Shown in pieces: positions 17,611-27,222 of a DNA stretch of 64,000 nt (its first letter is position 1; each line of letters starts with the position of its first letter). This DNA is from Streptomyces actinomycinicus (GTDB lineage: Bacteria; Actinomycetota; Actinomycetes; Streptomycetales; Streptomycetaceae): assembly GCF_016741775.1 (NCBI RefSeq), contig NZ_JAERRK010000007.1, forward strand, positions 186,001-250,000, given 5' to 3'. A program made the translations under genes and the position numbers. Under the pieces are notes generated by a model. It saw only the letters and a program-made list of their open reading frames with translations, searched no databases and was not told the origin of the DNA.

Positions 17611-17979
17611 TCAGGCGAGGTCCGTCAGGCCCTCCGCGAACACCTGCGACAAGGGTTGCGGTCCCACGTACTGCTGGCAGTTGCACTGCCCTGGCTCGTA
17701 ACGCAGCGGCTTCTTGCTCTCATCCCAGGCCACCGGCACCTCGACACGCTCGTGGCACCGGCCCTGCTTGTCGTGTTTGGCGAGGTGGTGCGTGCATCCG
17801 CACACGGGCTCCGGAGACTTGTTCGCCGCTTCGACGGCCAGGCGTTCCTGTCGTGCCGCCTCCAGCAACTGCAACTTGCGCTCACGCCGGTTGCGCCGCG
17901 CGGCGCCGGATTCGGTCGGGTGCCGCGCGGTCGTGGGCCCGCCGGACCGTCCGCTCGGGACCGGAGGTATCCCCTCCAC
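17611..17979 (-). CDS. Small Cys/His-rich hypothetical protein
   Basis: About 122 residues, conserved-looking and hydrophilic. A basic helix (SGAARRNRRERKLQLLEAAR) leads to VCGCTHHLAKHDKQGRCHE, a CxC-H-H-C cluster suited to one metal ion, and then PGQCNCQQYVG with another CxC. Together these could form a small zinc-binding unit. The end is VFAEGLTDLA. The start is uncertain: GTG at 17979 is the best candidate, and the open frame continues senselessly upstream through the promoter area of the next gene. It diverges from the 18110 gene. I recognise it only as a family of unknown Streptomyces proteins. Confidence 0.6.
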   Translation of the reverse strand: MEGIPPVPSGRSGGPTTARHPTESGAARRNRRERKLQLLEAARQERLAVEAANKSPEPVCGCTHHLAKHDKQGRCHERVEVPVAWDESKKPLRYEPGQCNCQQYVGPQPLSQVFAEGLTDLA

Positions 17980-18109
17980 TCCAGGCAAACGGAATCTGAA
18001 CTCTTTGTTTGATCCAGGTGTACAACTCTTCGCTCTCTTCCCCTGTCGAAGGGGTGAACAGCGGCGTCTGCCCCAGCGTGCGACGCCACCCGGAAGAGGG
18101 ACCTTTTTC

Positions 18110-20119
18110 ATGACGATCCGTCGGTTGTGCGGAATCCTGCGCGTACGCGGGACCACCGACCTGCTCCTCGTACTCCTGCTCGGCGCCGGCTTCGCAGCGC
18201 TGCCGATCTTCGCCCTGCTGCCCTCCCTGTGGGGATTCCTTGCGGCGACGGCCGTGACGTACGTGGTGGACGAGATCCTGCATGTACGGGCTCCGAATTT
18301 CGTACGCCGACTGGCAGCGCTGCATCTCGACCGCACCATGCGGTTCGCGGTGCGTACGGTGATGCTGCTCGCACTGGCCAGCCGACTGCGCGCACCGGAC
18401 GCGGTGCTCGTCGCCGCACTCGCCGTCTTCAGCGCGCATTTCGCGATGATGATGTGTTACACGGCCGTGCACCACGCCATCCGGCGCCGCCGCATCCTGC
18501 CTTTGGTCGTGCGCAACCTGGACATGAGCGACCTGCCTGTCCCGCCGCAGCCGCCCGCCCTCCTCTACCGGCGTCACCTGCGCAAGCTGCTGCACCTGGA
18601 CCTGCCGGCCCACGCCGGACTCCTGGTCGCGGCGGCCACGGGAAGCGCGTCGGCCGCCTACTCCGGTTTCGCGCTGACCGTCATGGTGACCATGGCGGCC
18701 GTGGTCGCCCTGCTCGCGCAGTACCGCAGGACACGCCGCATGCCCGACCGCGCGGGGGTGTTCGCCGCCGTCAACCGGCAACTGGCCGCACACCGCCCGG
18801 AGGTCGCCCTGTACTTCAGTTTCGCCTCCGTCTCGCGTGACTTCATGTACCAGGTCAACATGTGGATCGACACGCTGGAGCAGCTGGACCTGCGCCCGGT
18901 GATCATCCTGCGTGAGCGGGCGTCGTTCCGGTATCTCAGCCGGACCCGGATCCCGGTGGTCTGTGTGCCGAAGGCCGACGACCTCGCCGAACTGGAGCTC
19001 TCCGCCGTCCGTGTCGTCCTCTATCCCGGCAATGCAGGCAAGAACGTGCACATGCTGCGCGTCGCCGAGGCGAAGCACGTCTTCATCGGGCACGGCGACA
19101 GCGACAAGCTGGCCAGCAGCAACCGGGTCAGCAAGGTGTATGACGAGATCTGGGTCGCCGGCCGTGCCGGCCGCGACCGGTACCAGCGGGTCCGGCACGC
19201 CATCAGCGACAGCGCCATCGTGGAGGTGGGACGTCCCCAGCTCGCCCCCATCCGGCTGCACGCCGACCACACCCCCGGCCCCCTGCCCGTCGTCCTCTAC
19301 GCCCCCACCTGGGAAGGCTGGAGCGACGACGACTGCCACACCTCCCTGATCCCCATGGGCGTGCCCCTCATCGAAAAGCTCCTCGCGGAGAACGTCAGGA
19401 TCGTCTACAAGCCCCACCCTCTCACCGGCAAGCGGTCCGCCGATGCGGCAGCGGCCGACCGAGCCATCCGGGAACTGCTGCGCGCCGACAACGAGCGGCG
19501 CGGCGCCTCGGAGGCGGAAACGGCCATCGCCGCGGCCCGCCCCCAGCTGAAGGAGATCAAGGCCCGCCTCGACGAACTGGCCGGCCGGCACCGGGGTGAC
19601 GACGCGGCGCAACTGCGCGAGTCCCGGCTACCCGACCATGCGGCCGCTGCCGCCTGGCAGGAACTGCGTGAGGAGTGGCACCGGGTGTTCTGGTCCAGCC
19701 ACGGCCCGCTCCGCCACAACGTGGTCGTCGGGCAACTGCCCTCCCTGTACGACTGCTTCAACGAGGCCGACATGCTGATCAGCGATGTCTCCTCGGTCGT
19801 CGCCGACTTCGTGGCGAGTCTGAAGCCGTACGTGCTGACCAACGCCCAGGACCTGCCCGACGACGCGTTCCGGGCGGCCTACACCACGGCCGGCGGTGCC
19901 TACCTGCTGGACCGCGACTGCACCCGCCTGCCGGAGATCCTCGCGTCGATCCGCGCCCCGCACACGGATCCGATGGCCGCGTCCCGCCGCACCCTCAAGG
20001 AGTATGTGCTGGGGCCCGACCATCCGACGTCCATGGAGCGCTTCAAGGCGGCCGTGCGCGCCCTGGCGGCCAAGGCGGAGGCGGAACGCAACCAGCGGAC
20101 GACCGATCTGGCGGCTTGA
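18110..20119 (+). CDS. Membrane-anchored CDP-glycerol glycerophosphotransferase-like protein
   Basis: 669 residues. Residues 1-225 hold about six hydrophobic segments (LLLVLLLGAGFAALPIFALL, VLVAALAVFSAHFAMMM, LTVMVTMAAVVALLA). The remainder is a GT-B-like domain of the CDP-glycerol:polyglycerol phosphate glycerophosphotransferase family (TagF/TagB). Visible motifs are KHVFIGHGDSDKLASSNR (the HGxxxK loop), VVLYAPTWEGWSDDD (nucleotide-site APTW(E/R)), VYKPHPLTGK and DMLISDVSSVVADFVASLKPY, the acidic SDxSS motif that binds the pyrophosphate. It probably elongates or decorates a teichoic-acid-like polymer at the inner membrane face. The ATG at 18110 has AGAGGGA upstream. No other wall-polymer gene is next to it. 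Confidence 0.82.
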   Translation: MTIRRLCGILRVRGTTDLLLVLLLGAGFAALPIFALLPSLWGFLAATAVTYVVDEILHVRAPNFVRRLAALHLDRTMRFAVRTVMLLALASRLRAPDAVLVAALAVFSAHFAMMMCYTAVHHAIRRRRILPLVVRNLDMSDLPVPPQPPALLYRRHLRKLLHLDLPAHAGLLVAAATGSASAAYSGFALTVMVTMAAVVALLAQYRRTRRMPDRAGVFAAVNRQLAAHRPEVALYFSFASVSRDFMYQVNMWIDTLEQLDLRPVIILRERASFRYLSRTRIPVVCVPKADDLAELELSAVRVVLYPGNAGKNVHMLRVAEAKHVFIGHGDSDKLASSNRVSKVYDEIWVAGRAGRDRYQRVRHAISDSAIVEVGRPQLAPIRLHADHTPGPLPVVLYAPTWEGWSDDDCHTSLIPMGVPLIEKLLAENVRIVYKPHPLTGKRSADAAAADRAIRELLRADNERRGASEAETAIAAARPQLKEIKARLDELAGRHRGDDAAQLRESRLPDHAAAAAWQELREEWHRVFWSSHGPLRHNVVVGQLPSLYDCFNEADMLISDVSSVVADFVASLKPYVLTNAQDLPDDAFRAAYTTAGGAYLLDRDCTRLPEILASIRAPHTDPMAASRRTLKEYVLGPDHPTSMERFKAAVRALAAKAEAERNQRTTDLAA

Positions 20120-20230
20120 CACACCGGGCCCTGTCTGCTGGTAGCACCAGCCGTCAGTCCGTGTCCGAAGGCGTTGGGATCCGTCCCAGCGGTGCCTGTC
20201 CCCTCGGGGTCCGCGCCGTCGGGTACGCGC

Positions 20231-20779
20231 TCACTCGACCGGTGTGACCGAAGGCCGGACGCCGAACCACTGCTCGGCGCCGTACGCCTCGAACCGTTCC
20301 AGCTCGGTGAACCCGAGCTTCGTCGCGAGGCGCATCGAGGGGGCGTTGGCGGTCTGGGTGTAGAGCACCACCGGCTCACCGGGCTGCGCGCCGGCAAACC
20401 ACTCGAGTGCCGCCGTGCACGCCTCGGTGGCGTACCCGCGTCCCCACGTCTCCGGTAGGAACAAGTAGCCCAGCTCGGTCTCCCCCGCCTCCAGACGACG
20501 GCTGCCCGGAGGCTCGGGGGCGTGCGGTTTGAGCTGGATCGTGCCGATCATCGCTCCGCCGAGTTCGACCACGAACCAGCCTCGGCGCTGCCCGGGCACC
20601 TCGGGCACCGTGCGTTCGAGTTCGGCGCGCGGTCGAGGGCCACCAAGGTAGGTGTTGACCTCTGGCGAGGCGTTCAGCTCGATGAACGCCTCGCGGTCCC
20701 GGGCCTCGGACTCGCGGAGCACGAGCCGCTCGGTCCTGATCGGGGCAGGCGGCCAGGCGACGAGTCCAATTCCAGTCAT
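20231..20779 (-). CDS. GNAT N-acetyltransferase (RimJ/RimL type)
   Basis: 182 residues. The N-terminal strand IRTERLVLRESEARDREAF is typical of the RimJ/RimL acetyltransferase_3 group. The acetyl-CoA binding segment is LPETWGRGYATEACTAALEW, with the R/QxxGxG/A loop as RGYAT. The late motif NAPSMRLATKLGFTELER is the usual closing N-x-x-S-x-x-x-x-x-K-L-G-F. It probably N-acetylates a protein terminus or small amine in the cytosol. Start ATG 20779 chosen (third codon after an alternative at 20788); neither has a strong ribosome site. Stand-alone gene. Confidence 0.88.
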   Translation of the reverse strand: MTGIGLVAWPPAPIRTERLVLRESEARDREAFIELNASPEVNTYLGGPRPRAELERTVPEVPGQRRGWFVVELGGAMIGTIQLKPHAPEPPGSRRLEAGETELGYLFLPETWGRGYATEACTAALEWFAGAQPGEPVVLYTQTANAPSMRLATKLGFTELERFEAYGAEQWFGVRPSVTPVE

Positions 20780-20969
20780 GCCGACCAATCAATCAGCAGG
20801 CTCGACAACGATCAAGACCAGCGGCCCGATCAAGCCACCGGCCCGGCACAACCATCACCGAGTCCCCCGCCCACCGGGAGGGGCTGTGACTCAAGGCCGC
20901 CGGTACCGGCAACTCGACGCCGCCCGAAAGGCCGCTGTTGCGTGAGCACCTCGGCCCTGGCTTCGGCGG

Positions 20970-21908
20970 TTACACGTTGTTGCCGGGGGCGCGGCTTCTC
21001 CGTCCGTGTGGCGGGCCCTCGCCCCGGCCACCGGCAGGCTGCAAGGCCGCGGGGAGACCGGTGACGGGCACCTGGGCCACCCCACCGGGTCGGGAGTCGT
21101 AGAGCACGCAGTGGAAGCGCCCCGCTTCCTCCCGCCCCGACGGGTCACGGCCGAGGGCCCGTACCGCCTCGACCGCGTACCGCTGCTCCCTCTCATCCGT
21201 GAACTTCCGCTGCGGGTAGGTCCGGGACGTGTCCGCCGTGGTCAACAGCCCGTACGCGGCCAGCCTCCGTACGACAGGGTCGTAGGACACGGTCCGCAGC
21301 ACGAACGCGCTGACCCATACGGGATGCCGGGCACCGTCCAGCAGCGCGGCGAACGTCCTCTCGGTGATGTAGCTACCGCCGCCCGTCAGTGTGATCAGCC
21401 CGACCTCCGGCAGGGCGCCGCGCAGCTCCGGCCCGGGCGGCACCCGTTCCAGGTCGTCGGTGAAACCGGCGTCCAGCAGACCCGCCTGGCGGGCGTAGCG
21501 CACCGCCGGGGCAGCGATGTCCAGGCCGTACACCCGCACCGCGTGCGGCCGCCGCCGCTCGGTGTAAAACTCCCGGTCCCACGCGGCCAGTTCCTCGGGG
21601 GACATGCGCCGTGCCGTGTCGGACGTGTACCGCTCGTACAGCTCCGCGAGCGTCACCTCGTGATTGAGCAGGGCGGCGTTGATGCCGTAGGAGCAGCACA
21701 GGTCCAGTACCGCCGGCCCGCCGGGCCGGACGTCACCGTACTCGGCCCGTTCCGCGGCCAGCTGCCGGAACACCGGCTGGGCGTGGTGCGGAATCTCGTA
21801 CTCCAGCGGGGCCAGCCGTGTGAAGTAGGCACGTGGATCCGGCTGGACGTAGATGTCGTCGAACCGAGACTTGCCACATCCCGCACCGCCAGAGCCAGAC
21901 CCGCTCAC
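20970..21908 (-). CDS. SAM-dependent class I methyltransferase
   Basis: 312 residues from a GTG at 21908 with GGAGGGAG upstream. The SAM-binding motif I appears as AVLDLCCSYGINAALL, followed by an unusually long helix insertion (TLAELYERYTSDTARRMSPE) before motif II VYGLDIAAPAVRYARQAG. Later come GLITLTGGGSYITER and WVSAFVLRTVSYDP. The N-terminal DDIYVQPDPRAYFTRLAPLEY resembles small-molecule methyltransferases of Streptomyces with unknown substrates. The C-terminal Gly/Arg-rich tail is probably disordered. No biosynthetic partners are adjacent. Confidence 0.8.
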   Translation of the reverse strand: MSGSGSGGAGCGKSRFDDIYVQPDPRAYFTRLAPLEYEIPHHAQPVFRQLAAERAEYGDVRPGGPAVLDLCCSYGINAALLNHEVTLAELYERYTSDTARRMSPEELAAWDREFYTERRRPHAVRVYGLDIAAPAVRYARQAGLLDAGFTDDLERVPPGPELRGALPEVGLITLTGGGSYITERTFAALLDGARHPVWVSAFVLRTVSYDPVVRRLAAYGLLTTADTSRTYPQRKFTDEREQRYAVEAVRALGRDPSGREEAGRFHCVLYDSRPGGVAQVPVTGLPAALQPAGGRGEGPPHGRRSRAPGNNV

Positions 21909-22215
21909 GCCGCACTCCCTCCTCGCATCGCATCCGTCGCTCCATCATGTCCCTCCTCCCCTGTCCCCCTGCCATCCGCCACGCGCGGCGCCCAGGCCGC
22001 GCAGTGCTAGTTCACTGGACATGAGCTATCGCACCGGGCGGACGGCTTGCGGGCCGGGGACGGAGCCGGCGGCCGGGACGCGACCGATTCGCGCCGTATC
22101 GATCACGTGCCCGGGACGACTGCGGGCCGGATCCCCTGGGGCACCCCGCGTGCGGCCGGCAGTTCCTCCTGCCAGGTCATGGCAGGACACAGGCGCTGCC
22201 AGGTATTTCGCACCC
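21909..22215. other. No recognisable gene
   Basis: 307 bases between two minus-strand genes. It should contain the promoter of the methyltransferase gene; I see no defined boxes or repeats. Confidence 0.4.
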
Positions 22216-23067
22216 TCAGCAGGCAATGGTGGTCCAGGAGTGGCCGGGGAAGGTACGCGAGCCGGCTTGGCCGCTTGCCAGCACGTCGAGTTCGGCGCCG
22301 GTGGTCGGAGCGGTGATCACGAACGACAGCGTGGCCTCACCGCCGGAGTCGAAGACGCCGGACGCTCCTGAGGTGTAGGTCTTCTGGCCGACGATCCAGT
22401 AGTCGGCCCAGACTGGCCGGCCCGCGTACCACGAGGGCCAGGAGGACGAACCGTGCGCGACGTTCACCGTCACGACGTCCTCGCGGACGTAGGCGTGCCT
22501 GCCGCCGACGCCGATGTCGACGGTCTCGCACCGCTGGGACACTCCGGTCACCGTCACGTAGTCGTTCCACGTCGAGGCGTCGACGTAGGCGGTGTTGTCC
22601 AGGGTGCAGGGCGCCAGCGGAGCGCTCACGAAGTTGCTGTAGTAGACGCCGACGCCGTGCCACCACACCTGGTAGGTGACGGTCAGTGTCGCGCCCGGTG
22701 GTGGGTTGGACACCGAGAAGTTGAACGTGGCGTTCTTCCTGGCGGTGTCGAACGCGCCGGTGGCGGTGCCTGTCTTGGTGCTGCCGCTGATGGTGTAGAA
22801 CGCGGTGATGGAGGAGTTGGCGGGCGCGTAACCGACGGACTCGAGGTTCAGGGTGATCCGGTCGACGGGTATCGCGGTCGTCATGGGACCGCTGCCGCTG
22901 TTCTGCACGCCGCAGTGCTGGTCCAGGTTGGGCGCGACCGGTCCGCCGGGGTCGGCGGAGGCGGATGACGTCCCGGCGGCGGTCAAGCCGATCAGGATGG
23001 CGAGAGCGGTGGTCACCGCTCTCCAGGATCTCGAGGTCTTCCAGGTTCTTCGCGTCTCTCGGGCCAT
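22216..23067 (-). CDS. Secreted hypothetical protein, beta-rich
   Basis: 283 residues. The ATG at 23067 follows GGGGGG at 8 nt. A Sec signal is clear (RRTWKTSRSWRAVTTALAIL, then hydrophobic residues, SSASA cleavage). The mature protein is rich in Thr/Val/Ser with few charges and alternating beta patterns (DRITLNLESVGYAPANSSIT, ATLSFVITAPTTGAELDVLA). It has four to five cysteines likely paired outside the cell (QHCGV, APCTL, QRCETV, terminal AC). Two similar halves may be present. No family is recognised; an extracellular structural or binding role is the most that can be said. Confidence 0.7.
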   Translation of the reverse strand: MARETRRTWKTSRSWRAVTTALAILIGLTAAGTSSASADPGGPVAPNLDQHCGVQNSGSGPMTTAIPVDRITLNLESVGYAPANSSITAFYTISGSTKTGTATGAFDTARKNATFNFSVSNPPPGATLTVTYQVWWHGVGVYYSNFVSAPLAPCTLDNTAYVDASTWNDYVTVTGVSQRCETVDIGVGGRHAYVREDVVTVNVAHGSSSWPSWYAGRPVWADYWIVGQKTYTSGASGVFDSGGEATLSFVITAPTTGAELDVLASGQAGSRTFPGHSWTTIAC

Positions 23068-23447
23068 CGCGGATGCCCCCCAGGTCGTTGGTGCCGGACG
23101 GTGCTCTCCACTTGCGGCGGCAGAGACGCCCGGACGGCACCTACGGTTCCTGGCCCGGTGCAGCCTCGCTCGGACCGCGGCGGCCGCCGTCAGCGATCAC
23201 AGTGCCCTGCCGACGGCGCCCTCGTCCCTCTCTCCCCCGGCCGCCGTCCCCACCCCCTCGCCTCGTTCCCGCACGCGATCAGAGACGACGGCTCTGGTGA
23301 AGCGCTGCGGACCTGGTCGACATCGTGCGCGTCAGGGGAGCTTCGTCGTCGATCCTCCGCACCGGGTGACCGCAGAAGGACGCGTACTGGCAGGTGAGCT
23401 AGATTCATGGTCGTCTTCGCACCTCCCGACTGTCTGAGGAACTTCCC
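23068..23447. other. Divergent intergenic region
   Basis: 380 bases that must contain promoters for the secreted protein (leftward) and the LppU-like protein (rightward). No gene or notable repeat is seen. Confidence 0.4.
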
Positions 23448-23843
23448 GTGTCCCAAATACCGTCCCTGGACGGCCCGAACACTTCGTACACCTCTGCTCA
23501 GGTACGACGTAATCGCCTGATCTTCCTCGGTCTCCTCCTTGTCCTCGCGGGCATGGTGGCGTTCTGGGCCTTGGGCCCGTACGACACGAAGGACCAGTCG
23601 GCGACGCTCAAGGCCGGTGACTGCTTCCAGAACATCGGAACGGACAAGGAAGCGAAGACCAAGAAGCTCGACTGCACGGACCCGCACGCCGACTACAAGG
23701 TCCTGAAGATGGACGAGGACGCAGTCGTCGACACCCTCGCCTGCTCCGACGTCCCCGGTACGACCGGCTCGCTCACCCAGTCCGGCCCTGGAAAATGGTT
23801 CGTCGTCTGCTTCAAGGAAAACGACGAGAAGAGCGACAAGTAG
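23448..23843 (+). CDS. LppU/SCO3897-family membrane-anchored protein
   Basis: 131 residues from a GTG with AGGA 8 nt upstream. A cytosolic N-terminus (SAQVRRNR) is followed by one transmembrane helix (LIFLGLLLVLAGMVAFWAL) and an exported domain of about 85 residues. That domain has the LppU pattern: LKAGDCFQNIGT, then KKLDCTDPHADYKVLKM, ACSD and GKWFVVCFKEND, in which four cysteines form disulfides. Family members are small, extracytoplasmic and of unknown function. It stands alone, with a 660-base gene-poor stretch following. Confidence 0.8.
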   Translation: MSQIPSLDGPNTSYTSAQVRRNRLIFLGLLLVLAGMVAFWALGPYDTKDQSATLKAGDCFQNIGTDKEAKTKKLDCTDPHADYKVLKMDEDAVVDTLACSDVPGTTGSLTQSGPGKWFVVCFKENDEKSDK

Positions 23844-24509
23844 CTGGGCTCTTTCTGAGCAGGGGCTGTCAAACGAGCGGTGTGAGTACGGTGGTTGGGT
23901 TGGCGGCGAGCTGCTGAGGGGCGGCCGTCGAAGTGATGTGCAAGGCGTTCAAGTGCGGACGGCGTAGCGCTGGTACTGCAGTAGCACCATGCGGCCCCGC
24001 CGTCACGTCACGACGGAGCCGGTTCCTGTGCCCGTGTCTGTACCTGTGTGCCTGTGTGCCTGTGCAGATGATCCGCAGCCACCTCCGGCCTTCATAGTCA
24101 TCGATCTCACGAGCCCGCACACGTTCCGCCACCCGGACGGACGCATGATGACGCGCCGAATGTGCCGGCACCCGAGCGGCGCGTCACATCGCAACAGGGC
24201 AAGCGTCGCCTGATACGGCACCAGGTGCCTGCTGATGAGGTGCTGCGGTGCGGTCTCGATGCCGCTGATTCCCGGATTGTGGCGGCCGCCGACGGGAGGC
24301 ACGGTGGTCTCGGAACCGTTTTGGGCGAGGCAGAAGGCACATGGCCTGTTATGGATGCGCGCTGCGGCTCGTCCTCATCGCGAAGCGAGTGGTAGGAGCC
24401 GGAATCCGCAAACTTGCTCTCCGCCGAACGAGTGAGTCGGCACACCGGTCCGAAATATCGTGGCGGACGCGGAACGGCCATTCCGGGCGGGCTTACGGAG
24501 GTGTGGTGC
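23844..24509. other. Gene-poor stretch with short CCTGTG-type repeats
   Basis: 666 bases with no credible gene on either strand. Around 24023-24066 there is low-complexity sequence made of GTGCC/CCTGTGT units. The region ends with the GGAGGTG ribosome site of the cupin gene. Confidence 0.45.
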
Positions 24510-24941
24510 ATGTCAGAGAAGAACCCGGAGCACGGGACCGCCCACCAGGGTTCCCTGCCGCCCGAAGTCAAGTTGTTGCAGGAAGTCACTCCGCCGTTCT
24601 TTCCCGAAGGTGGTACGGGAATGACCATCCTCGTCGACTGGCCTCCCGGACACCCCGGGCTCCCTCCGCATCGCCACTCGGGCCCGTCGTTCGGCTACGT
24701 GATGGAGGGCGCGGTCCGCTTCGAGCTTGAGGGTGAGCCGGAGCGTGTGGTTCAGGCCGGTGGGACGTTCTGGGAGCCCGGCGGTGACGTGATCCACTAC
24801 CAGGACGGCAACGCGCTGTCGGACGCGCCGACCAAGTTCGTGGTGACCATGGTGTGCGCGCCGGGTCAGCCGATGCTCACGTTGGTCGACGAGGAGGAAC
24901 TGAAGGAACGGGCGCACCTGCGCGCCCCGCGTCCCTCCTAG
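24510..24941 (+). CDS. Cupin-domain protein
   Basis: 143 residues from an ATG with GGAGGTG at 7 nt. A single cupin barrel is visible. Motif 1 is PPHRHSGPSFGYVMEGAVRF (metal ligands H-x-H and the later E/Y positions), and motif 2 is GGTFWEPGGDVIHYQDGN (closing histidine). TGMTILVDWPPG leads into the barrel. Such proteins bind a divalent metal or small ligand and include isomerases and antibiotic-pathway accessory proteins; the specific role cannot be assigned. A transposase scrap follows directly. Confidence 0.85.
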   Translation: MSEKNPEHGTAHQGSLPPEVKLLQEVTPPFFPEGGTGMTILVDWPPGHPGLPPHRHSGPSFGYVMEGAVRFELEGEPERVVQAGGTFWEPGGDVIHYQDGNALSDAPTKFVVTMVCAPGQPMLTLVDEEELKERAHLRAPRPS

Positions 24942-25029
24942 GGCTGACTCGGGAGATCGACCAGGGTGAGGAGTCCGCGCACCGGCTGGCTGATCAGGAC
25001 ACCCGCCTGGTCGTCGTGGTCGGCCGGTC

Positions 25030-25242
25030 GGCCGACCGCTCGCCGGGAACCGCAACGACCTCAAGGCATGGGAGGAGGCCAGTTCCACCAAGGCTGCCGT
25101 CGGCAAGACCCTCACGATCGCCGACGGCGGCTACCCGGGAACCGGACTCGCCATCCCGCACCGTCGCGACCGCGGCCAGACCGAACTCCCAACTCGGAAA
25201 GAAGACCACAACAGGACCCACAAACAGGTCCGAGCCCAATGG
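25030..25242 (+). mobile_element. IS5-family transposase, DDE-domain remnant
   Basis: The frame gives GRPLAGNRNDLKAWEE, AAVGKTLTIADGGYPGTGLAI, PHRR and THKQVRA, which match the middle of a Streptomyces IS5-group transposase: the SGxxxDxxAWE segment and the second catalytic aspartate in IADGGY. The 5' part with the first aspartate and the 3' part with the glutamate are absent. The frame runs on, without similarity, to a stop just before the ribonuclease gene end. Confidence 0.7.
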
Positions 25243-25285
25243 CCCGCTCTGCCCGAGGCGGCTCCAAGATCTGCACGGGACACCC

Positions 25286-26740
25286 TTAGGGCACGGTGAA
25301 GAGGACCTTGTTCTCGTCCGCGGCGGGGTCCGCCTGCTTGAGCCTGGCCCTGATGCTGGATCCGAGCTGGAGATCCCGGCCGTTGGTCGAGACGACCTTG
25401 GCCAGCACGGCGGGGTCGGCCAGGAACACTTTGCCCTCGCGCGGCCTGCCCCACTCCGCGTCGGTGTCGATGACCGCGGCGTCGAACACCTCGCCCACGC
25501 GGTCCTTGAGCACCGCGGCCTCGGCCAGGTCCACGGTCTGCCGCTCCGCCAGGCCGCCCTTCCCCCGAGCCATGTCACACGGGATGCAGGACAGGGCGTC
25601 GAGCACCCAGTTCGGCGGGGCCTTGTCCGCGCACGCCGCCACGCACAGTTCACCGGTGTAGCGGTCGACCAGGCGCCGCAGCGGAGCCGTGCAATGGGCG
25701 TACGGGGCCGCGATCGCCGCGTGCATCGTGTTCGCCGGCTTCTGGTTGTCGCGGAAGACGGTGTACTCCGCCTTGAGCATCGTGCTCGTGGCCTCGGTGA
25801 GGAAGGCCATGTGCTGCTGGTTCCGGGGATCGAGCTTGCGGACCAGCGTGGCGTACGAGATGCCGGGCCGCCAGACGATGCCCAGGGCCTTCGCGATGTC
25901 GTGCAGGCGCTTGACCACGTTCTGATCGGCCTGCTCCTTCTGGGTCCGCAGGATGCCCGTACCGGTGTCGAGCATGATCTGGGCCGCGGACATGCCGGTC
26001 ATGAGGGAGATCTGCTCGTTCCAGCCCTCGACCGGCAGCGTCGCCACGTAGTTCAGCCGGAACGATCCGTCCTTGAGGGTGACCTCCTGGTCCGGCAGGT
26101 TCACCGTGATGCCGCCGCGCGCGACCTCGACGGCCTGCCGCAGTTCGCCGATCTCGCGCAGCAGGGCAAGGGACTCCGGGGCCGTGCCGTCCTCGATGGC
26201 CTGCTGGGCGCCCGCGTAGTCGAACCGGGCCCCGCTGCGGATCTTCGCCCGGCTCACGGACGAGTCGGTGACGTTGCCGTGGGCGTCGAGATCGTGCTGC
26301 CACAGCAGGGCGGGGCGGTCCTCGTTCGGCAGCAGGCTGGCCGCGCCCTCGGAGAGGACCGGCGGGTGCAGGGGCACCTTGAGGTCGGGGAAGTACACCG
26401 TCTCGATCCGGTCGTGCGCCTCGGTGTCCAAAGGGCTCCCCGCCCTGACGAAGGCCGCCACGTCCGCGATGGCGTAGTACACCCGGTAGCCGCCCCCGGG
26501 CCGCCGTTCCAGGTGCATGGCCTGGTCGAGATCCATCGAGGTCGGCGGGTCGATCGTGAAGAACGGCAGGTGGGTGGCGTCCTTGTCAGGCATGCGCGCC
26601 TCACCCCGGGCCTTGTCGGCCGCTTTGAGTACGCGCTTGGGGAAGCTCAGGGGGACCTTCAGCTCCGCGCGGAGTTCCTCCAGCGCGGGGCGCAGAGCGT
26701 CCGTGGCCTCGGCAGACATGTGCATCAGGCGGCGTTGCAT
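25286..26740 (-). CDS. RNB-domain (RNase II/R type) ribonuclease
   Basis: 484 residues. The RNB catalytic core runs from FTIDPPTSMDLDQAMHLER (the Asp cluster that binds Mg2+) through YYAIADVAAFVRAGSPLD, ETVYFPDLKVPLHPP and GAASLLPNEDRPALL. It ends with the RNA-3'-end site NTMHAAIAAPYAHCTAPLRRLVDRY (Y-x-H-x-T-x-P-x-R-R). A short S1-like strand region follows (GKVFLADPAVLAKVV). N-terminal cold-shock domains are lacking, as in the compact actinobacterial form. It degrades single-stranded RNA 3' to 5' in the cytosol. Start ATG 26740 or five codons inside; no strong ribosome site. Stand-alone gene. Confidence 0.9.
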   Translation of the reverse strand: MQRRLMHMSAEATDALRPALEELRAELKVPLSFPKRVLKAADKARGEARMPDKDATHLPFFTIDPPTSMDLDQAMHLERRPGGGYRVYYAIADVAAFVRAGSPLDTEAHDRIETVYFPDLKVPLHPPVLSEGAASLLPNEDRPALLWQHDLDAHGNVTDSSVSRAKIRSGARFDYAGAQQAIEDGTAPESLALLREIGELRQAVEVARGGITVNLPDQEVTLKDGSFRLNYVATLPVEGWNEQISLMTGMSAAQIMLDTGTGILRTQKEQADQNVVKRLHDIAKALGIVWRPGISYATLVRKLDPRNQQHMAFLTEATSTMLKAEYTVFRDNQKPANTMHAAIAAPYAHCTAPLRRLVDRYTGELCVAACADKAPPNWVLDALSCIPCDMARGKGGLAERQTVDLAEAAVLKDRVGEVFDAAVIDTDAEWGRPREGKVFLADPAVLAKVVSTNGRDLQLGSSIRARLKQADPAADENKVLFTVP

Positions 26741-27003
26741 GCCCCGAACGTAGGGCGGCGGTCACGAACCAGCGCGGCGAGCGGGGCCAAACGGCGGAGG
26801 GGACCGGGGCGACGGCGGCCGCCGGGGGGAGGGGACATCGCCGGAGGTCGCGCGACGACAGCTACGGCACCGCCGCGTTGTCGGATCGCCCGTACGCCCA
26901 GTACGAGGACGACCCTCTGCCTCGCGATGCACCGCTTCTGGAACGACTCACAACGCAACGGCACCTAGCTGGTCCCCCGCACGCTCGCATGGGGCGTCAC
27001 GCC

Positions 27004-27222
27004 TCATCCAGCAAGCCCGACTTCTTCACGGCGCGCGGCGACAGAGTCATGGGGCCGGCCCACCCCGGGCAGTGCGTTCACAGCCCTCTGGAGGGCGGTC
27101 GCGTCCTCAGGATCACGGCCGTAACAAAGCCACCCCTCTTCCAGCGCAGCAGACCGGACCTCCCGGGCCAGTCTCTCCACTTCACTCAGATATTCGGCCT
27201 GGGTCAGAGCAGATTGCGTCAT
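27004..27222 (-). CDS. Small hypothetical protein
   Basis: 72 residues. A long amphipathic N-terminal helix (LTQAEYLSEVERLAREVRSA) is followed by EEGWLCYGRDPEDATALQRA and a short charged tail. The residue composition and codon use look coding, unlike the overlapping frames. No ribosome site is visible before the ATG at 27222, and a much longer upstream extension is open but senseless. No family or partner is recognised. Confidence 0.45.
   Translation of the reverse strand: MTQSALTQAEYLSEVERLAREVRSAALEEGWLCYGRDPEDATALQRAVNALPGVGRPHDSVAARREEVGLAG

Noticed and set aside
23990..24070. Short CCTGTG/GTGTGCC repeats considered as a CRISPR or other array
   Set aside because: Units are 6-8 bp, irregular and without spacers, so this is simple low-complexity DNA.
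24854..26968. A 704-codon plus-strand frame across the ribonuclease gene
   Set aside because: It runs antisense to the RNB gene and through non-coding flanks, with no domain recognised.
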